A DNA stretch of 64,000 nt from Solanum dulcamara. Lineage: Eukaryota > Streptophyta > Magnoliopsida > Solanales > Solanaceae. The translations under genes were made by a program, and so were the position numbers. Each line of letters starts with the position of its first letter. The first letter of the stretch is position 1. The DNA lies in assembly GCF_947179165.1 (NCBI RefSeq), contig NC_077241.1, positions 30,251,246-30,315,245 on the forward strand, written 5' to 3'. Below the pieces are notes generated by a model that was not told the origin of the DNA, did not search any database, and saw only the letters and a list, made by a program, of their open reading frames with translations. Of this stretch, positions 10,793 through 23,370 are shown one piece after another.

Positions 10793-13579
10793 TTCTATTA
10801 CACCCCAAACTCTCGAGCTCGGAATATCCCTTAAGTTTCTTAGAAGTTATCATGTGAGGCATATAAACTATGACACTATCAAAAAACTCTAAGAAAGGGA
10901 GAATGTGACACCCTATGGTAGGAAAGGTTGGAAATAGAGTCAAGAGAAGTCGGAAGAAGTTGGAGGCCAAGTAATGAGTCATAGGACTAAAATTACCTAC
11001 GTAAGTTATTAATTTAGAAGTTTTACATACTTAAGCTACTTAAGTACATACCAAGCTTACGTAGCCCGGATTACATAGGTTCTTGAGATAAGATGAGATT
11101 ACGAACCCACGAGGAGGAGGAGAAAATGACATGAGGCAGCAAGGAAGGAGTAACACGTGGCAAACAGCTGAAGTAGGTAGATGACCCACCTGCCTGCTTT
11201 TGGGGGGTGGGGGTGGACCCCACTGCCATGTGGTATCCCCTTATTGGTCGCATGGATGCAGTGGCCCAATAGAGGCTGGACACATGTTACCCTTAGGGGA
11301 TGACATGTGTCACCTCCTAAGGGAACCTATATATATGTATTATGTGACTAAGAGGTTGTTCCTTATCCAAAAATATCAGCTAAAGAAAGAAAAAAAACCC
11401 TAAAACTAAAGAGGAAAGGGCGATGGCTAAGGGGAAAAAAAGGGTAAGTCCCGATTTTGTTCTGTAAATTAATTATCTAACGTATACCAAGATGATATGG
11501 AGGTATTAATAGTATAAAATCATGGCTTGGAGAAGCACCAAAAGGATAACAAGCAGTCTACGCAATTTTGGCAAGTTTAAAGAGTTTCCGAGGCGCGATT
11601 TGGTGAGTTTTGGCCAATTTTGGGTAAGGTAAGGTATTTCCTTCCAATTTGAAGTTTATGGTGTTGTTATAGGGTGTATTACACACCTTATATATTGATG
11701 GAAGTGTAAGAATGTCATAGAAATGCCCGATGTTAGAAACAATCTAAATTGAAGTCATTGTAGCTAAATTAAAATCGAATAGTGGATGATGTTTATGGTG
11801 CTGCAGCTGCTGGTCCTGTGTTGGTGTGTTAAGGTAATGGAAAATATTCTAAAAGAGGTGTGGGTGCTGCTGTTTGCAGCCACCCAACCCTCCATTTTGT
11901 ATGGTTAAAAGTGTTGCAAAATGGAAACTAGGAACCCTCTTTTGGTATTATGGTTACGAGCGAGTCATTTGGAGTTTATGTTGTATAATGTTAATGTGAA
12001 TTGCATATATATATGCTGCAGGTTATTTTTTTTGGTTGGATTTAGTTATTAGGAGTGTAATTGGAAATTCAGATAGGGCATATTATAGAGGAGATGCTGC
12101 CCGATTTCCGGTAACCCCTTAACTAAGTAAGCGACTAGTTGAGAAAGGTGTGCAAGGAAACGAGTTCTATGAATACTCAAAGGTAGTCTAAGATGCTAAA
12201 AAGTCTAAGGTTGTTGATACTTGCATTGCTTCTATGTTAAATAGGTTTGGAGGACGACGACATGAACGTGATTAAGAGAAGTCTGTAAGAGGTATGTAAA
12301 GCCTACTCTTTTTCTTCTTTTGGCATGTCGTAGAGGTAAGTAAAAAGTGATACGATCTCTGAAGTGATTCCATTCCTAAGTGTCTCTTATTCAGTTCTGG
12401 ATTTTGAACTTTTATAATATTTGAGATACTTTCCTTGAACCTTCTATATGCTAAGTGACTAATGAGTATACGGGCTCCTAGTCGTAGGACTATATGAAAG
12501 CAAGTGCTCTGAAGTCCTTAAGTGGTTAGCATTACTTCAGTATACGTCTAGGGACCTAGAGATGCTAATTAATATAGCCCCTAATGGAATTTAGAGGGCA
12601 GCTAAGATGACTACACTACTACTCGGGTCCTCAGACTGTAGTTTAATCTTTTTATACCATTGGGTCTCTGATAATGATTTAAATTGCATATAGTTACTCA
12701 CTTCTCTACTCGTGCATACCATAATCCTTCTATCAATGAGTCTCGGGCCAGGTATGTAGACGTGCGTAGTTTAATACATTATCTACCAAGACCCTACTAA
12801 TGGGTCGGGTACGCTACACGAGGACATGATAATACAATGACATGAAAAACTCACTGAGTCTCTCACTAGAGGGACGGGCCTATAATATTCCTACAGGTAT
12901 ATTCACCGAATCCCAAATAGGGCCGACTATATTATATAATTTAAGCATGCATGCTTTTATGATTCATAAGGTACAAGTATAGATTTCTGACTTGATATTT
13001 TATCCCCTATTAATCTGTCTCAGATATGCTATGTTATGTTTTACATACTCAGTACATATGTCGTACTGACTCCCTTTCTTTGGGGGGCTACGTTCATGCC
13101 CACAGGTATAGACACACAGTTTGGGGATCCGCCAGCGTAGGAGTCCCACCCAGCGGTCCAGAGGTTCTCTATTGTGCTAGAGCTTAATTTTAGTACTTAA
13201 TCTTGATGTATATATTTTTTTTCACGGGTACGGCGGGGGCCTGTCCCGCCTTGTGTTACTATTCTTACTCTTAGAGGTCTGTGGATATGTACGTGGGTTG
13301 TATATGAGTTGTATATAAGTTGTATATGTATGTATGCATAGTTTTGCTTATCTAACTTATGATTTGGGGCGTTCCTGATGTTGTGACAGCCTTGTCAGCT
13401 CATGTGTATGTGTGTTATGGAATGACCCTATATGTTATGACAGCCTCATCGGCTTGTATATTTTCTTATCTGTTGGTACACTATGAGTAACATGAAATGG
13501 GTTTACTTATAGTTGGCAAAGGTACACGCGTGTGTCCAGTTCGGGCACCCGTCACAGCCTATAGGGTTGAGTTATGATA
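10793..13579 (+). repeat. 5' LTR of element A
   Basis: It starts TATTACACCCC (TGTTACAACCC in the other copy) and ends GAGTTATGATA next to the primer-binding site. It has a TATA box at 11328, CACGTG upstream of it, several GAGTC...GGGCCGG modules at about 12750-12910, and a C-run/G-run hairpin at 13072-13087. The exact first base is uncertain by a few bases because the junction with the neighbouring LTR is blurred. Confidence 0.87.
11328..11336 (+). promoter_or_regulatory. TATA box, element A 5' LTR
   Basis: TATATATAT preceded by AAGGGAACC and by two GACATGTGTCACC-like blocks. The same arrangement is at 21098 in the other LTR. Predicted RNA polymerase II promoter of the element. Confidence 0.6.
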
Positions 13580-13583
13580 GAAG

Positions 13584-13595
13584 TGGTATCAGAGC
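13584..13595 (+). other. primer-binding site of element A
   Basis: TGGTATCAGAGC, 4 bp beyond the LTR end, matching the initiator Met-tRNA 3' end. The following leader (about 13600-13740: CAGACCGTGTCTAG, GTTGTGCACCACATC, GATCGTGCGATAGAG) is shared with elements C, D and E. Confidence 0.92.
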
Positions 13596-13782
13596 AGTTC
13601 GTTCTTGGAATATCCACAGACCGTGTCTAGCAAAGGCTTGTTTATCGGTGTGTTGTGCACCACATCTATAAAAAGGAGGCTATAGGATATTTAGGATGTT
13701 ACTTTATTTATTATCTTAGATCGTGCGATAGAGCTATGTTTTTAAGATGTCTCTTCACTAACCTACCGATATGTTTACAATG

Positions 13783-14968
13783 ATGCCTCCAAAGAAAGAA
13801 GCAACTGCCCAGAAGGGCAAGTTAGCAGCGGGAAAAACCAGTCAGACCCCGAGAGTTACTAAGGCCCGTGCCCAGTCTATGCCAAAGATTGTAATTCAGT
13901 CAGCAAGCTCTACCACGCCGCCACCCCGAAAGAAGGTTAGGGCAGCAGTAGCTGCAGATCTTGAATCTCCAGTACAGGAGCCTCTAGTCCCATAGCACGG
14001 GGCGGAGGATAGAGCTATGAGAGATGTAGTGTAGTTGCTGACTAGACTGATGGCATGACAGGCTTGGAGGCATGGCCCGGATGATGTAAATAGAAAATTA
14101 GTTGAATTGGCCACTTATCGCCTGTATGATATAGCCGCTAATTGGCATGAGTCTTGGGAATTATCGAGGGATGAGGGTGCTCCTCTAGCTGTATAGGATG
14201 AATTTGTAGAAGATTTTCTTAGCCACTTTCTTCTTCCAGAAATGAGACGAGCCAGGGTTAATAAATTCTTATAGTTGAAGCAGAAAGGCAGGAGTGTTTG
14301 AGACTACAGCCTAGAGTTTGACTCATTGTCAAGGCATGCCCCTACAGTTGTAGAAGATATAGCAGATAGGGTGCATCATTATGTGATAGGATTGGACCTT
14401 TATTTGGTTGATAGCTGCATGGCCATGGCTTCTCAGCCAGGCATGGATATTGCTCGAGTATAGGCATACGCCCAAGGGGTAGAAGAGTGACATAGAGGGT
14501 GTCAACCCGACAGGGGTTTTGATAGAGCGCAGCCTAAGAGGGCTAGGTCGGTTGGATATCAGGGGAATTTCGAAGCGGGCAGTTCAAGCAGTTGGGTAGA
14601 TATCCCTCCCAGCCAGCTCAAAGTGTACCTCTACAGTTTCCAGGTGAAAGATTTGAGGGCACCAGGTATTCGGGAGCTGGTCAAAGCTCCAGAGTTTCAG
14701 GTACACAGGGGAATCAGAGCTCTAGACAGTTGAGACCACTAGCACCCAAGTGTCCCTGCTGTAATAGACCTTATTTTGGGGAATGTCGCTGGACTATAGG
14801 TGCCTGTTTTTCTTGTGGACGCCAAGGATATGCTGCGAGGGAATGTTTACTTAAGGATATTCCAGGTGGTGCAGCTCATCCAACTAAGTCAGTTGCGGGT
14901 TCTTCTTCTTTTGTGGCTATGCGCCCGATGAGTTGGGGTATGCAGATACCGACAAGCCGTGGTAGAGG
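13783..14968 (+). pseudogene. element A gag with defective zinc knuckle
   Basis: The frame starts at MPPKKEATAQKGK (the ATG at 13783 fits the shorter form of the related copy at 23568), followed by the capsid region (LATYRLYDIAANWHESW) and the nucleocapsid. About 140 bp present in the copy at 23890-24040 (DPQEFT region) are missing here near 14095. The zinc knuckle reads CFSCGRQGYAAREC: the His of the CX2CX4HX4C pattern is Tyr, a C-to-T change. Several stops (for example 14194, 14272, 14461) are TAG where the family has Gln. It cannot make a full capsid protein. Confidence 0.85.
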
Positions 14969-16957
14969 CTGTGGTGGAGTTTCCAGTTTTGGTGGACCTT
15001 CTAATGCTATATATGCATTCGCCAATAGACAGGACCCTGAGGCATTGCCAAACCTGGTCACAGGTATATTATCAATATTCTCTCGGGATGTATATGCATT
15101 GATGGATCCAGGCTCTACTTTATCATATATATCTCTTTTTTTTTCTAGTAAATTTGTAGTTAAACCTGAGTTAATAGACCCATTTGAGATGGCTACACCA
15201 GTAGGAGACTCTATTGTGGTAAAATAGGTATATAGAAATTGCCCGATAAATGTTTATAGTCATCCTATCTTGGCTGATTTGCTAGAGCTAGATATGATGG
15301 AGTTTGATGTTATTATGGGTATAGATTGGTTAGCTTCTTATCATGCCAATGTAGACTATAGAAATAAAGTGATTCGGTTCTAATTTCCAAATGAACCAGT
15401 TGTTGAGTGGGTAGGGAACACAGCATCACCGAAGGGTAGATTTATTTCATATCTTAAGGCAAGGAAACTGATTAGAAAGGGGTATATTTATCATCTAGTC
15501 CGCATACACGATTTGGAAGCAGAGGTGCCAACTCTCCAGTCGGTTCCCATGGTCAATGAATACCTATATGTGTACCTAGACAAACTCCCAGGCCTTCCTC
15601 CTGAATGGGAAATAGAGTTCACAGTAGATGTGCTACCAGATACTCAGCCTATCTCTATCCCTTCATATAGAATGGCACCCGCAGAGTTAAAAGAGTAACT
15701 GAAAGACTTGCTAGAAAAGGGATTCATTAGGCCCAGCACATCACTGTGTGGAGTGCCGATACTGTTTGTTAAAAAGAAAGATGGATCGCTGCGAATGTGT
15801 ATTGACTAGAGGCAGCTGATTAAGGTAACAATTAAGAACATATATCCCCTCCCCAGGATTGATGATTTGTTTGACAAGTTGCAAGGCGCTAAATGCTTTT
15901 CGAAGATAGACTTGCGGTCAGGCTATCATCAGGTACAAGTAAGAGAGGCAGATATCCCAAAGACCGCATTTAGGACCCGATACAGCTATTATGAGTTCAA
16001 AGTGATGTCTTTCAGGCTGAAAACTGGTCCAGCAATGTTTATAGATCTGATGAACCGAGTGTTCAAACCATTTTTAGATTTGTTTATTGATGATATTCTG
16101 GTTTATTCAGAATCAGAGAAAAACCACGCGAATCATTTGTGGGTGGTACTAGGAGTACTCCAACACCAGAAACTATACGCTAGGTTTTCTAAATATGACT
16201 TCTGGTTGACTTCAGTGGCATTTCTGGGGCATGTTATTGGGACTAATGGTATTCGCGTAGATACGCAGAAAATTAAGGTCGTGAAGGCTTGGCCAAGACC
16301 TACAACCCCTATGGAGGTACATAGCTTTTTGGGGTTAGCAGGATACTACAGAAGGTTCGTGGAACAATTTGCTTCCATTTCGGTGACTCAAAAAATGGCT
16401 AAATTCTAGTAGACTGATGCGTGCGAATAGAGCTTCCAGTTGTTAAAGGATAAATTAACTATGGCTCCTATTCTCACTCTTCCTGAAGAACCAAATGGCT
16501 ACGTTATCTACTGCAATTCTACCGGTATTGGGCTAGGATGCATTTTTATGCAGCATGGTAGAGTTTTAGCTTACGCTTCCTGGCAGCTCAAAAAGCATGA
16601 AAGGAACTTCCTGACGTATATCTGGAATTAGCAGTGGTGATTCATGGCTTAAAAATATAGAGGCACTACCTATATGGTGTACATGTTGATATTTATACAG
16701 ACCATAAAAGCCTCCAGTATATTTTTAAACAGAAAGAGATAAATCTTCGGCAAAGAAGGGGATTGAATTGCTGAAGGACTATGATGTTGACATATTATAC
16801 CACCCAGGGAAGGGAAACATGGTGGCTGATGCACTAAGCCATAAATAAATGGGTAGCCTAGCAGATACACAACCAGACCAGAAGGGAATAGTTTGCGAAA
16901 TCTACCAGCTCGCTAGCCTTGGAGTCCTATTAGCTGGTTCGAATGATAGCGAGATTT
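14969..16957 (+). pseudogene. protease-RT-RNase H segment, first tandem copy
   Basis: Domains in order: aspartic protease with the DPGSTLSYIS active-site motif (about 15100), linker to RT, RT with [12 protein letters not shown] and the catalytic FIDD (about 16085), and RNase H at 16440-16850. The expected Asp of the RNase H YCDAS motif is Asn (YCNSTG). Stops common to both tandem copies are those after PAELKE (15696) and in CID*RQL (15807). Only this copy has the stop in VIRF*FPN (about 15380), a Trp-to-Cys change at about 15749 and a 15-bp deletion near 16386. It is one half of a direct duplication. Confidence 0.92.
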
Positions 16958-18961
16958 CTGTGGTGGAGTTTCCAGTTCTGGTGGACCTTCTAATGCTATA
17001 TATGCATTTGCCAATAGACAGGACCCTGAGGCATTGCCAAACCTGGTCACAGGTATATTATCAATATTCTCTCGGGATGTATATGCATTGATGGATCCAG
17101 GCTCTACTTTATCATATATATCTCTTTTTTTTTCTAGTAAATTTGTAGTTAAACCTGAGTTAATAGACCCATTTGAGATGGCTACACCAGTAGGAGACTC
17201 TATTGTGGTAAAATAGGTATATAGAAATTGCCCGATAAATGTTTATAGTCATCCTATCTTGGCTGATTTTCTAGAGCTAGATATGATGGAGTTCGATGTT
17301 ATTATGGGTATAGATTGGTTAGCTTCTTATCATGCCAATGTAGACTATAGAAATAAAGTAATTCGGTTCCAATTTCCAAATGAACCAGTTGTTGAGTGGG
17401 TAGGGAACACAGCATCACCGAAGGGTAGATTTATTTCATACCTTAAGGCAAGGAAACTGATTAGAAAGGGGTATATTTATCATCTAGTCCGCATACACGA
17501 TTTGGAAGCAGAGGTGCCAACTCTCCAGTCGGTTCCCATGGTCAATGAATACCTATATGTGTACCTAGAAAAACTCCCAGGCCTTCCTCCTGAATGGGAA
17601 ATAGAGTTCACAGTAGATGTGCTACCAGATACTCAGCCTATCTCTATCCCTCCATATAGAATGGCACCCGCAGAGTTAAAAGAGTAACTGAAAGACTTGC
17701 TAGAAAAGGGATTCATTAGGCCCAGCACATCACTGTGGGGAGTGCCGATACTGTTTGTTAAAAAGAAAGATGGATCGCTGCGAATGTGTATTGACTAGAG
17801 GCAGCTGATTAAGGTAACAATTAAGAACATATATCCCCTCCCCAGGATTGATGATTTGTTTGACAAGTTGCAAGGCGCTAAATGCTTTTCGAAGATAGAC
17901 TTGCGGTCAGGCTATCATCAGGTACAAGTAAGAGAGGCAGATATCCCAAAGACCGCATTTAGGACCCGATACAGCTATTATGAGTTCAAAGTTATGTCTT
18001 TCAGGCTGAAAACTGGTCCAGCAATGTTTATAGATCTGATGAACCGAGTGTTCAAACCATTTTTAGATTTGTTTATTGATGATATTCTGGTTTATTCAGA
18101 ATCAGAGAAAAACCACGCGAATCATTTGTGGGTGGTACTAGGAGTACTCCAACACCAGAAACTATACGCTAGGTTTTCTAAATATGACTTCTGGTTGACT
18201 TCAGTGGCTTTTCTGGGGCATGTTATTAGGACTAATGGTATTCGCGTAGATACGCAGAAAATTAAGGTCGTGAAGGCTTGGCCAAGACCTACAACCCCTA
18301 TGGAGGTACATAGCTTTTTGGGGTTAGCAGGATACTACAGAAGGTTCGTGGAACAGTTTGCTTCCATTTTGGTGACTTTAATAAGGCTGACTCAAAAAAT
18401 AGCTAAATTCTAGTAGACTGATGCGTGCGAATAGAGCTTCCAGTTGTTAAAGGATAAATTAACTATGGCTCCTATTCTCACTCTTCCTGAAGAACCAAAT
18501 GGCTACGTTATCTACTGCAATTCTACCGGTATTGGGCTAGGATGCATTTTTATGCAGCATGGTAGAGTTTTAGCTTACGCTTCCTGGCAGCTCAAAAAGC
18601 ATGAAAGGAACTTCCTGACGTATATCTGGAATTAGCAGTGGTGATTCATGCCTTAAAAATATAGAGGCACTACCTATATGGTGTACATGTTGATATTTAT
18701 ACAGACCATAAAAGCCTCCAGTATATTTTTAAACAGAAAGAGATAAATCTTTGGCAAAGAAGGGGATTGAATTGCTGAAGGACTATGATGTTGACATATT
18801 ATACCACCCAGGGAAGGGAAACATGGTGGCTGATCCACTAAGCCATAAATAAATGGGTAGCCTAGTAGATACACAACCAGACCAGAAGGGAATAGTTTGC
18901 GAAATCTACCAGCTCGCTAGCCTTGGAGTCCTCTTAGCTGGTTCGAATGATAGCGAGATTT
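16958..18961 (+). pseudogene. protease-RT-RNase H segment, second tandem copy
   Basis: This repeats 14969-16957 with roughly 99% identity by eye and the same domain order. It carries the same stops after PAELKE and in CID*RQL, and the same RNase H Asp-to-Asn change. It keeps Gln in VIRFQFPN and Trp in STSLWGV, and it has the 15 bp missing from the first copy (reads [12 protein letters not shown]). The linker frame 17259-17687 is therefore longer here. Copy 2 continues directly into integrase, so it is the original 3' half. Neither copy encodes a working RT. Confidence 0.92.
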
Positions 18962-20438
18962 CTGTTCGAGGGGTTGCTGAATCCTCATTCATGGAAGAAG
19001 TAAAACAATGCCAGTACCAGGACCCGGTTCTAATCCAGTATAGGGATGTTACTCGCGAAGCGAGAAAGACTCTGTTTGAGATCACGACTGATGAAGTACT
19101 ACAATATCGAGGCAGAGTCTATGTACCGAAAGTTATAGGGATACAACAGCAAGTACTGGAGAGGCACACCATACCTGTTATGCTATTCATCCGAGGTCAA
19201 CCAAGATGTATCATGACCTCAGGGGTTTATATTGGTGGAATAGTATGAAAAGAGATATAGTTGAGTTCATAGCCCAATGCCCGAACTGCCAACAAGTTAA
19301 AGTTGAACATCAGAAACCAAGTGGGCTACTATAGGAGATGGAGATTCCAACTTGGAAATAGGAAGCGATTAACATGGACTTCACTACCGGCTTACCTCGC
19401 ACTCTCTGGAAGCAAGAATCCATTTGGGTGATTGTAGATAGACTAATAAAATCAGCCCATTTCCTCCCAGTCAGGACCATATACTTAGCTGAGAATTATG
19501 CGAAACTGTACATTAAAGAGATAGTACGACTTCATGGAGTTCCCACATCTATTATTTCGGACAGAGGGGCTCAGTTCACAACCCACTCTTGGCGGTCATT
19601 TCAAAAAGGCTTGGGAACACATGTAAGCCTCAGCATGACATTCTATCCTCAGACTGATGGACAGGCTGAGCACACTATTCAGACGCTAAAAGATATGCTA
19701 CGGACCTGTACAATTGACTTGAAGGGTAGCTGGGATGAGCATATACCACTTATGGAGTTTTCCTACAATAACAGCTATCACTCCAGTATCTAAATGGCAC
19801 CATATGAGGCTCTATACGACAGGAAGTGCAAATCACCTATTGGTTGGTTTGAGGTTGGCGAAGCATAACTGATAGGCCTATACATGATCCAACAGGCGGT
19901 GGAAAAGGTAAAGCTTATTTGAGAGAGATTATTAGCTACCTAGAGTCGACAGAAATCATACGCAGACCATCGACACAAACCTTTAGAATTTCAAGTGGTC
20001 AATTGGGTGTTCTTGAAGGTGTCGCCCTTAAAAGGAGTAATGAGGTTTGGCAAGAAAGGAAAGCTGAGTCTGAGGTATATTGGCCCTTACTTGGTCCTTC
20101 ATCGAATAGGCAAGGTTGTTTATGATCTAGACTTACCAGCGGACCTAGAAACAGTACATCCAGTCTTCCATGTATTAATGCTTCGCAATTATATAGGTGA
20201 CCCATCTTATGTACATCCCGTAAATGATATCCAGGTCACAGAGGAGTTAGCCTATGAGGAGCAACTGATCGCCATCCTGGATCGATAAATTAGAAGATTG
20301 CAAACTAAGGACGTAGCTTCTGTTAAGGTGATGTGGCGGAATAGAAATCGTGAAGAAATGACCTGGGAAGCTGAAAAAGGCATGAAACACAAGTATTCAT
20401 ACCTATTCCCAACGTCTACAGGTAACCCCAACTCCTGA
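18962..20438 (+). pseudogene. element A integrase and chromodomain
   Basis: After the RNase H linker come the zinc-binding module (about 19170-19300, ending CPNCQQVKVEH, with a frame break). The catalytic core at 19374-19793 shows MDFTTGLPRT, IISDRG and DGQAEHT, so all three acidic residues D, D and E remain. The C-terminal part is at 19995-20288 (KGVMRFGKKGKLSLRY, HPVFHVLML), and a chromodomain tail runs to the TGA at 20436 (KDVASVKVMWRN then EMTWEAEKGMKHK). Stops are TWK*EA (Trp to stop), SSI*MAP, EA*LIG and DR*IRR. The catalytic residues survive but the frame does not. Confidence 0.9.
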
Positions 20439-20556
20439 AACATGCATATTAATTACTTGGATGAAAATATGTATTATCTCAATAGAAAGAAGTCTTCCTA
20501 CAATCAGTATAAAGTCTTAAGGGAAGTTTTATTTAACATTCAGGGACGAATGTTCT
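20439..20556 (+). other. element A 3' untranslated stretch
   Basis: It links the chromodomain stop to the polypurine tract and ends AGGGACGAATGTTCT, a block conserved before the tracts of C, D and (as GAGGATGAATATTCT) E. No coding content. Confidence 0.6.
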
Positions 20557-20570
20557 AAAGGGGGGAAGGA
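20557..20570 (+). other. polypurine tract of element A
   Basis: AAAGGGGGGAAGGA immediately before the TGTTACAACCC LTR start. The tracts of D, E and (on the minus strand) C are identical. Confidence 0.92.
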
Positions 20571-23354
20571 TGTTACAACCCACACTCCAGAGCTCAGAAT
20601 ATCCCTTAAGTTTCTTAAAAGTTATCATGTGATCCACAAAAGCTACGACACTATCAAACAACTCTAAGAAAGGGAGAATGTGACACCCCATGGTAGGGAA
20701 GGTTGGATATAGGGTAAAGAGAAGTCGAAAGAAGTTGAAGGCCAAATAATGAGTCGTAGGACTCAACTTACCTACATAAGCTATTAATTTAGAAGTCTTA
20801 CATACTTAAGCTACTTAAGTACATACCAAGCTTACGTAGCTCGAATTACATAGGTTCTTGAGATAAGATGAGATTACGAACCCACGGGAAGGAGGAAAAA
20901 ATGACACATGGCAGCAAGAAGGGAGTGACATGTGGAAAGTAGCTAAAGCAGGCAACTGACCCACCTTCCTACTTTGCAGGGGGTGGACCCCACTTCCACG
21001 TGGCAGCCCCTCATTGGTTGCATGGATATGGTAGCCCAATAGGGGATGGACACGTGTTACCCTTAGGAGATGAGACATGTCACCTCCTAAGGGAACCTAT
21101 ATATATGTATTATGTGATGAAGAGGCTGTTCCTTATCCAAAAATATTAGCCAAAGAAAGAAAAAAAAAACCTAAAACTAAAGAGGAAAGGGCGACGACTT
21201 AGGGGAAAAAAGGGTAAGTCCCAATTTCATTCTGTAAATTAATTATCTAGAATATACCACGATGATATGGAGGTATTATTAGTATAAAATCATGGCTTGG
21301 AGAAGCACCAAACGGATAACAAGCATTCCATGCAATTTCAGCAAGTTTGAAGAGTTTCTGAGGCGCGATTTGGCGAGTTTTGGCCAATTTCGGGTAAGGT
21401 AAGGTCTTTCCTTCCAATTTGAAGTTTATGGTGTTCTTATAGGGTGTATTAAACACCTTGTATGCTGATGGAAGTGTAATAATGTCATATAAATGCTTGA
21501 CGTTAGAAACAATCTAAATTAAAGTGGAATAGTGGATGATGTTTGTTGTGCTGCAGCTGCTCGTCATGTGGTGGTGTGTTAAGGTGATGGAAAATGTTCT
21601 AAAAGAGTTATGGGTGCTTCTAGTTGCATCCACTCGACCCTATGTTTTGTATGGTTAAAAGTGTTGCAAAATGGTAACTAGGAACCCTATTTTGGTATTA
21701 TGGTTTCGAGTAAGTCGTTTGGAGTTTATGTTGTATAATGTTGATGTGAATTGCATATATATATGCTACAGGTTATTGTTGTTGGTTGGATGTAGTTATT
21801 AGGAGTGTAATGGGAAATTCGGATAGGGCGTATTATAGGGGAGATGTTGTCCGATTTCCGTTAACCCCTTAACTAAGTAAGCGACTAGTCGGGAAAGGTG
21901 TGTGAGGAAATGAGTTCTATGAATACTCGTAGGTAGTCTAAGATGCTAAAAAGTCTAAGGTTGTTGATACTTGCATTGCTTCCATGTTAAATAGGTTTGG
22001 AGGATGACGACATAAACGTGATTAAGAGAAGTCTGTAAGAGGTATGTAAAGCCTACTCTTTCTCTTCTTTTGGCATGTCGTAGAGGTAAGTAAAAAGTGA
22101 TATGATATCTGAAGTGAATCCATTCCTAAGTGTCTCTTATTCAGTTCTGGATGTTGAACTTTTATAATATTTGAGATACTTTCCTTGAACCTTCTATATG
22201 CTAAGTGACTAAGAGTATATGGGCTCCTAGTCGTAGGACTATATGAAAGACAGTGATCTGGAGTCCTTAAGTTGTTAGCATTACTTCAGTATATGTCTAG
22301 GGACCCCAAGATGCTAATTAATATAGCCCATAATGGCATTTAGAGGGCAGTTAAGATGGCTACACTACTACTCAGGTCCTCAGATAGTAGCTTAATCCTC
22401 TTATATCATTAGGTCTCTAATAAAGATTTAAATTGCATATAGTTACTCACTACTCTACTCGTACATACTATAACCCTTCTATCACCGAGTCCTACACCGG
22501 GTATGTAGGACTGCGCAGTTCACTACATTATCCACCGAGTCCCTACTAAAGGGCCAGGTATGCTACATGAAGACATGATAAGGTAATGACATGAAAAACT
22601 CACCGAGTCCCTCACTAGAGGGTCGGGTATGTATGTATATATATGATGATGTATTGTAATAAGGTGGTGATGGCGCTGAGCCTATGATGGTCCTATAGGT
22701 ATATTCATGGATCCTAGATAGGGCTGGCTATATTGTATAATTTGCACATGCATGCTTTTATGATTCAGAAGGTATAGGTACAGATTTCTGATTTGATATT
22801 TTGTCCCTACTTCTCTGTCTCAGATATGCTATGTTATGTTTTACATTCTCAGTACATATGTCGTACTAACCCCTTTTCTTCAGGGGGCTGCGTTCATACC
22901 TATAAGTACAGACACACAGTTTGGGGATACGCTAGCGTAGGAGTCCCACCCAGTGGTCCAGAGGTGCTCCATTGTGCTGGAGCTTAATTTTGGTACTAAA
23001 TCTTGATGTATATATTTTTTTCACGGGTACGGCGGGTCCCTATCCCGCCATATGTTACTGTTCTTACTCTTAGAGGTCTGTGGATATGTACGTGGGTTGT
23101 ATATATATGTATGCACAGTTGGGCTTGACTTGTGATTTGAGGCATTCTCAGTGTTGTGACAGCCTTATCGGCTCACATGTATATGTGTTATGGAATAGCC
23201 CTATATGTTATGACAGCCTCGTCGGCTTGTATGTTTTCTTATCTATTGATACACTATGAGTCGAACATGAAATGGGTTTACTTATAGTTTGAAGGGGTAC
23301 ACGCGTGTGTCTAGTTCGGGCACCCATCACAATCTATGGGGTTGGGTCGTGATA
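20571..23354 (+). repeat. 3' LTR of element A
   Basis: It starts TGTTACAACCC and ends GGGTCGTGATA. It differs from the 5' LTR by many scattered substitutions and small indels. It is followed by a primer-binding site and gag start, not by a target-site duplication. It therefore joins two internal regions, like the LTR at 1618-3815. Confidence 0.9.
21098..21106 (+). promoter_or_regulatory. TATA box, element A 3' LTR
   Basis: TATATATAT in the same context as in the 5' LTR. Confidence 0.55.
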
Positions 23355-23358
23355 AAAG

Positions 23359-23370
23359 TAGTATCAGAGC
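23359..23370 (+). other. primer-binding site after element A second LTR
   Basis: TAGTATCAGAGC, one mismatch from the standard site, followed by the same leader as in element A. It shows that a second element body of the same family began here. Confidence 0.85.

Larger units (their letters stand above)
10793..23354 (+). mobile_element. Element A: Tekay/Del-like Ty3/gypsy retrotransposon, decayed, with internal duplication
   Basis: Two LTRs of 2,787 and 2,784 bp flank gag, protease, RT, RNase H, integrase and chromodomain in gypsy order. A 2-kb segment of pol is duplicated in tandem. All coding parts carry stops. No target-site duplication can be scored, because the right LTR is followed by a primer-binding site and a second gag start rather than flanking DNA. 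LTR divergence is several percent by eye, with many scattered substitutions, so this is an old copy. It is the only gypsy copy of this LTR group in the window with a full set of domains. It shares primer-binding site, leader and polypurine tract with elements C, D and E. Confidence 0.88.

Noticed and set aside
12610..12630. CACTA terminus (CACTACTACTCGG)
   Set aside because: It is inside the LTR of element A at a place repeated in the other LTR (near 22366), lacks CTAGAAA and has no subterminal repeats.
14876..15061. Minus-strand frames inside element A gag-pol (also 13896-14114, 16670-16870, 18674-18874)
   Set aside because: These are shadows of the recognised plus-strand pol domains. The last two are identical only because of the tandem duplication.
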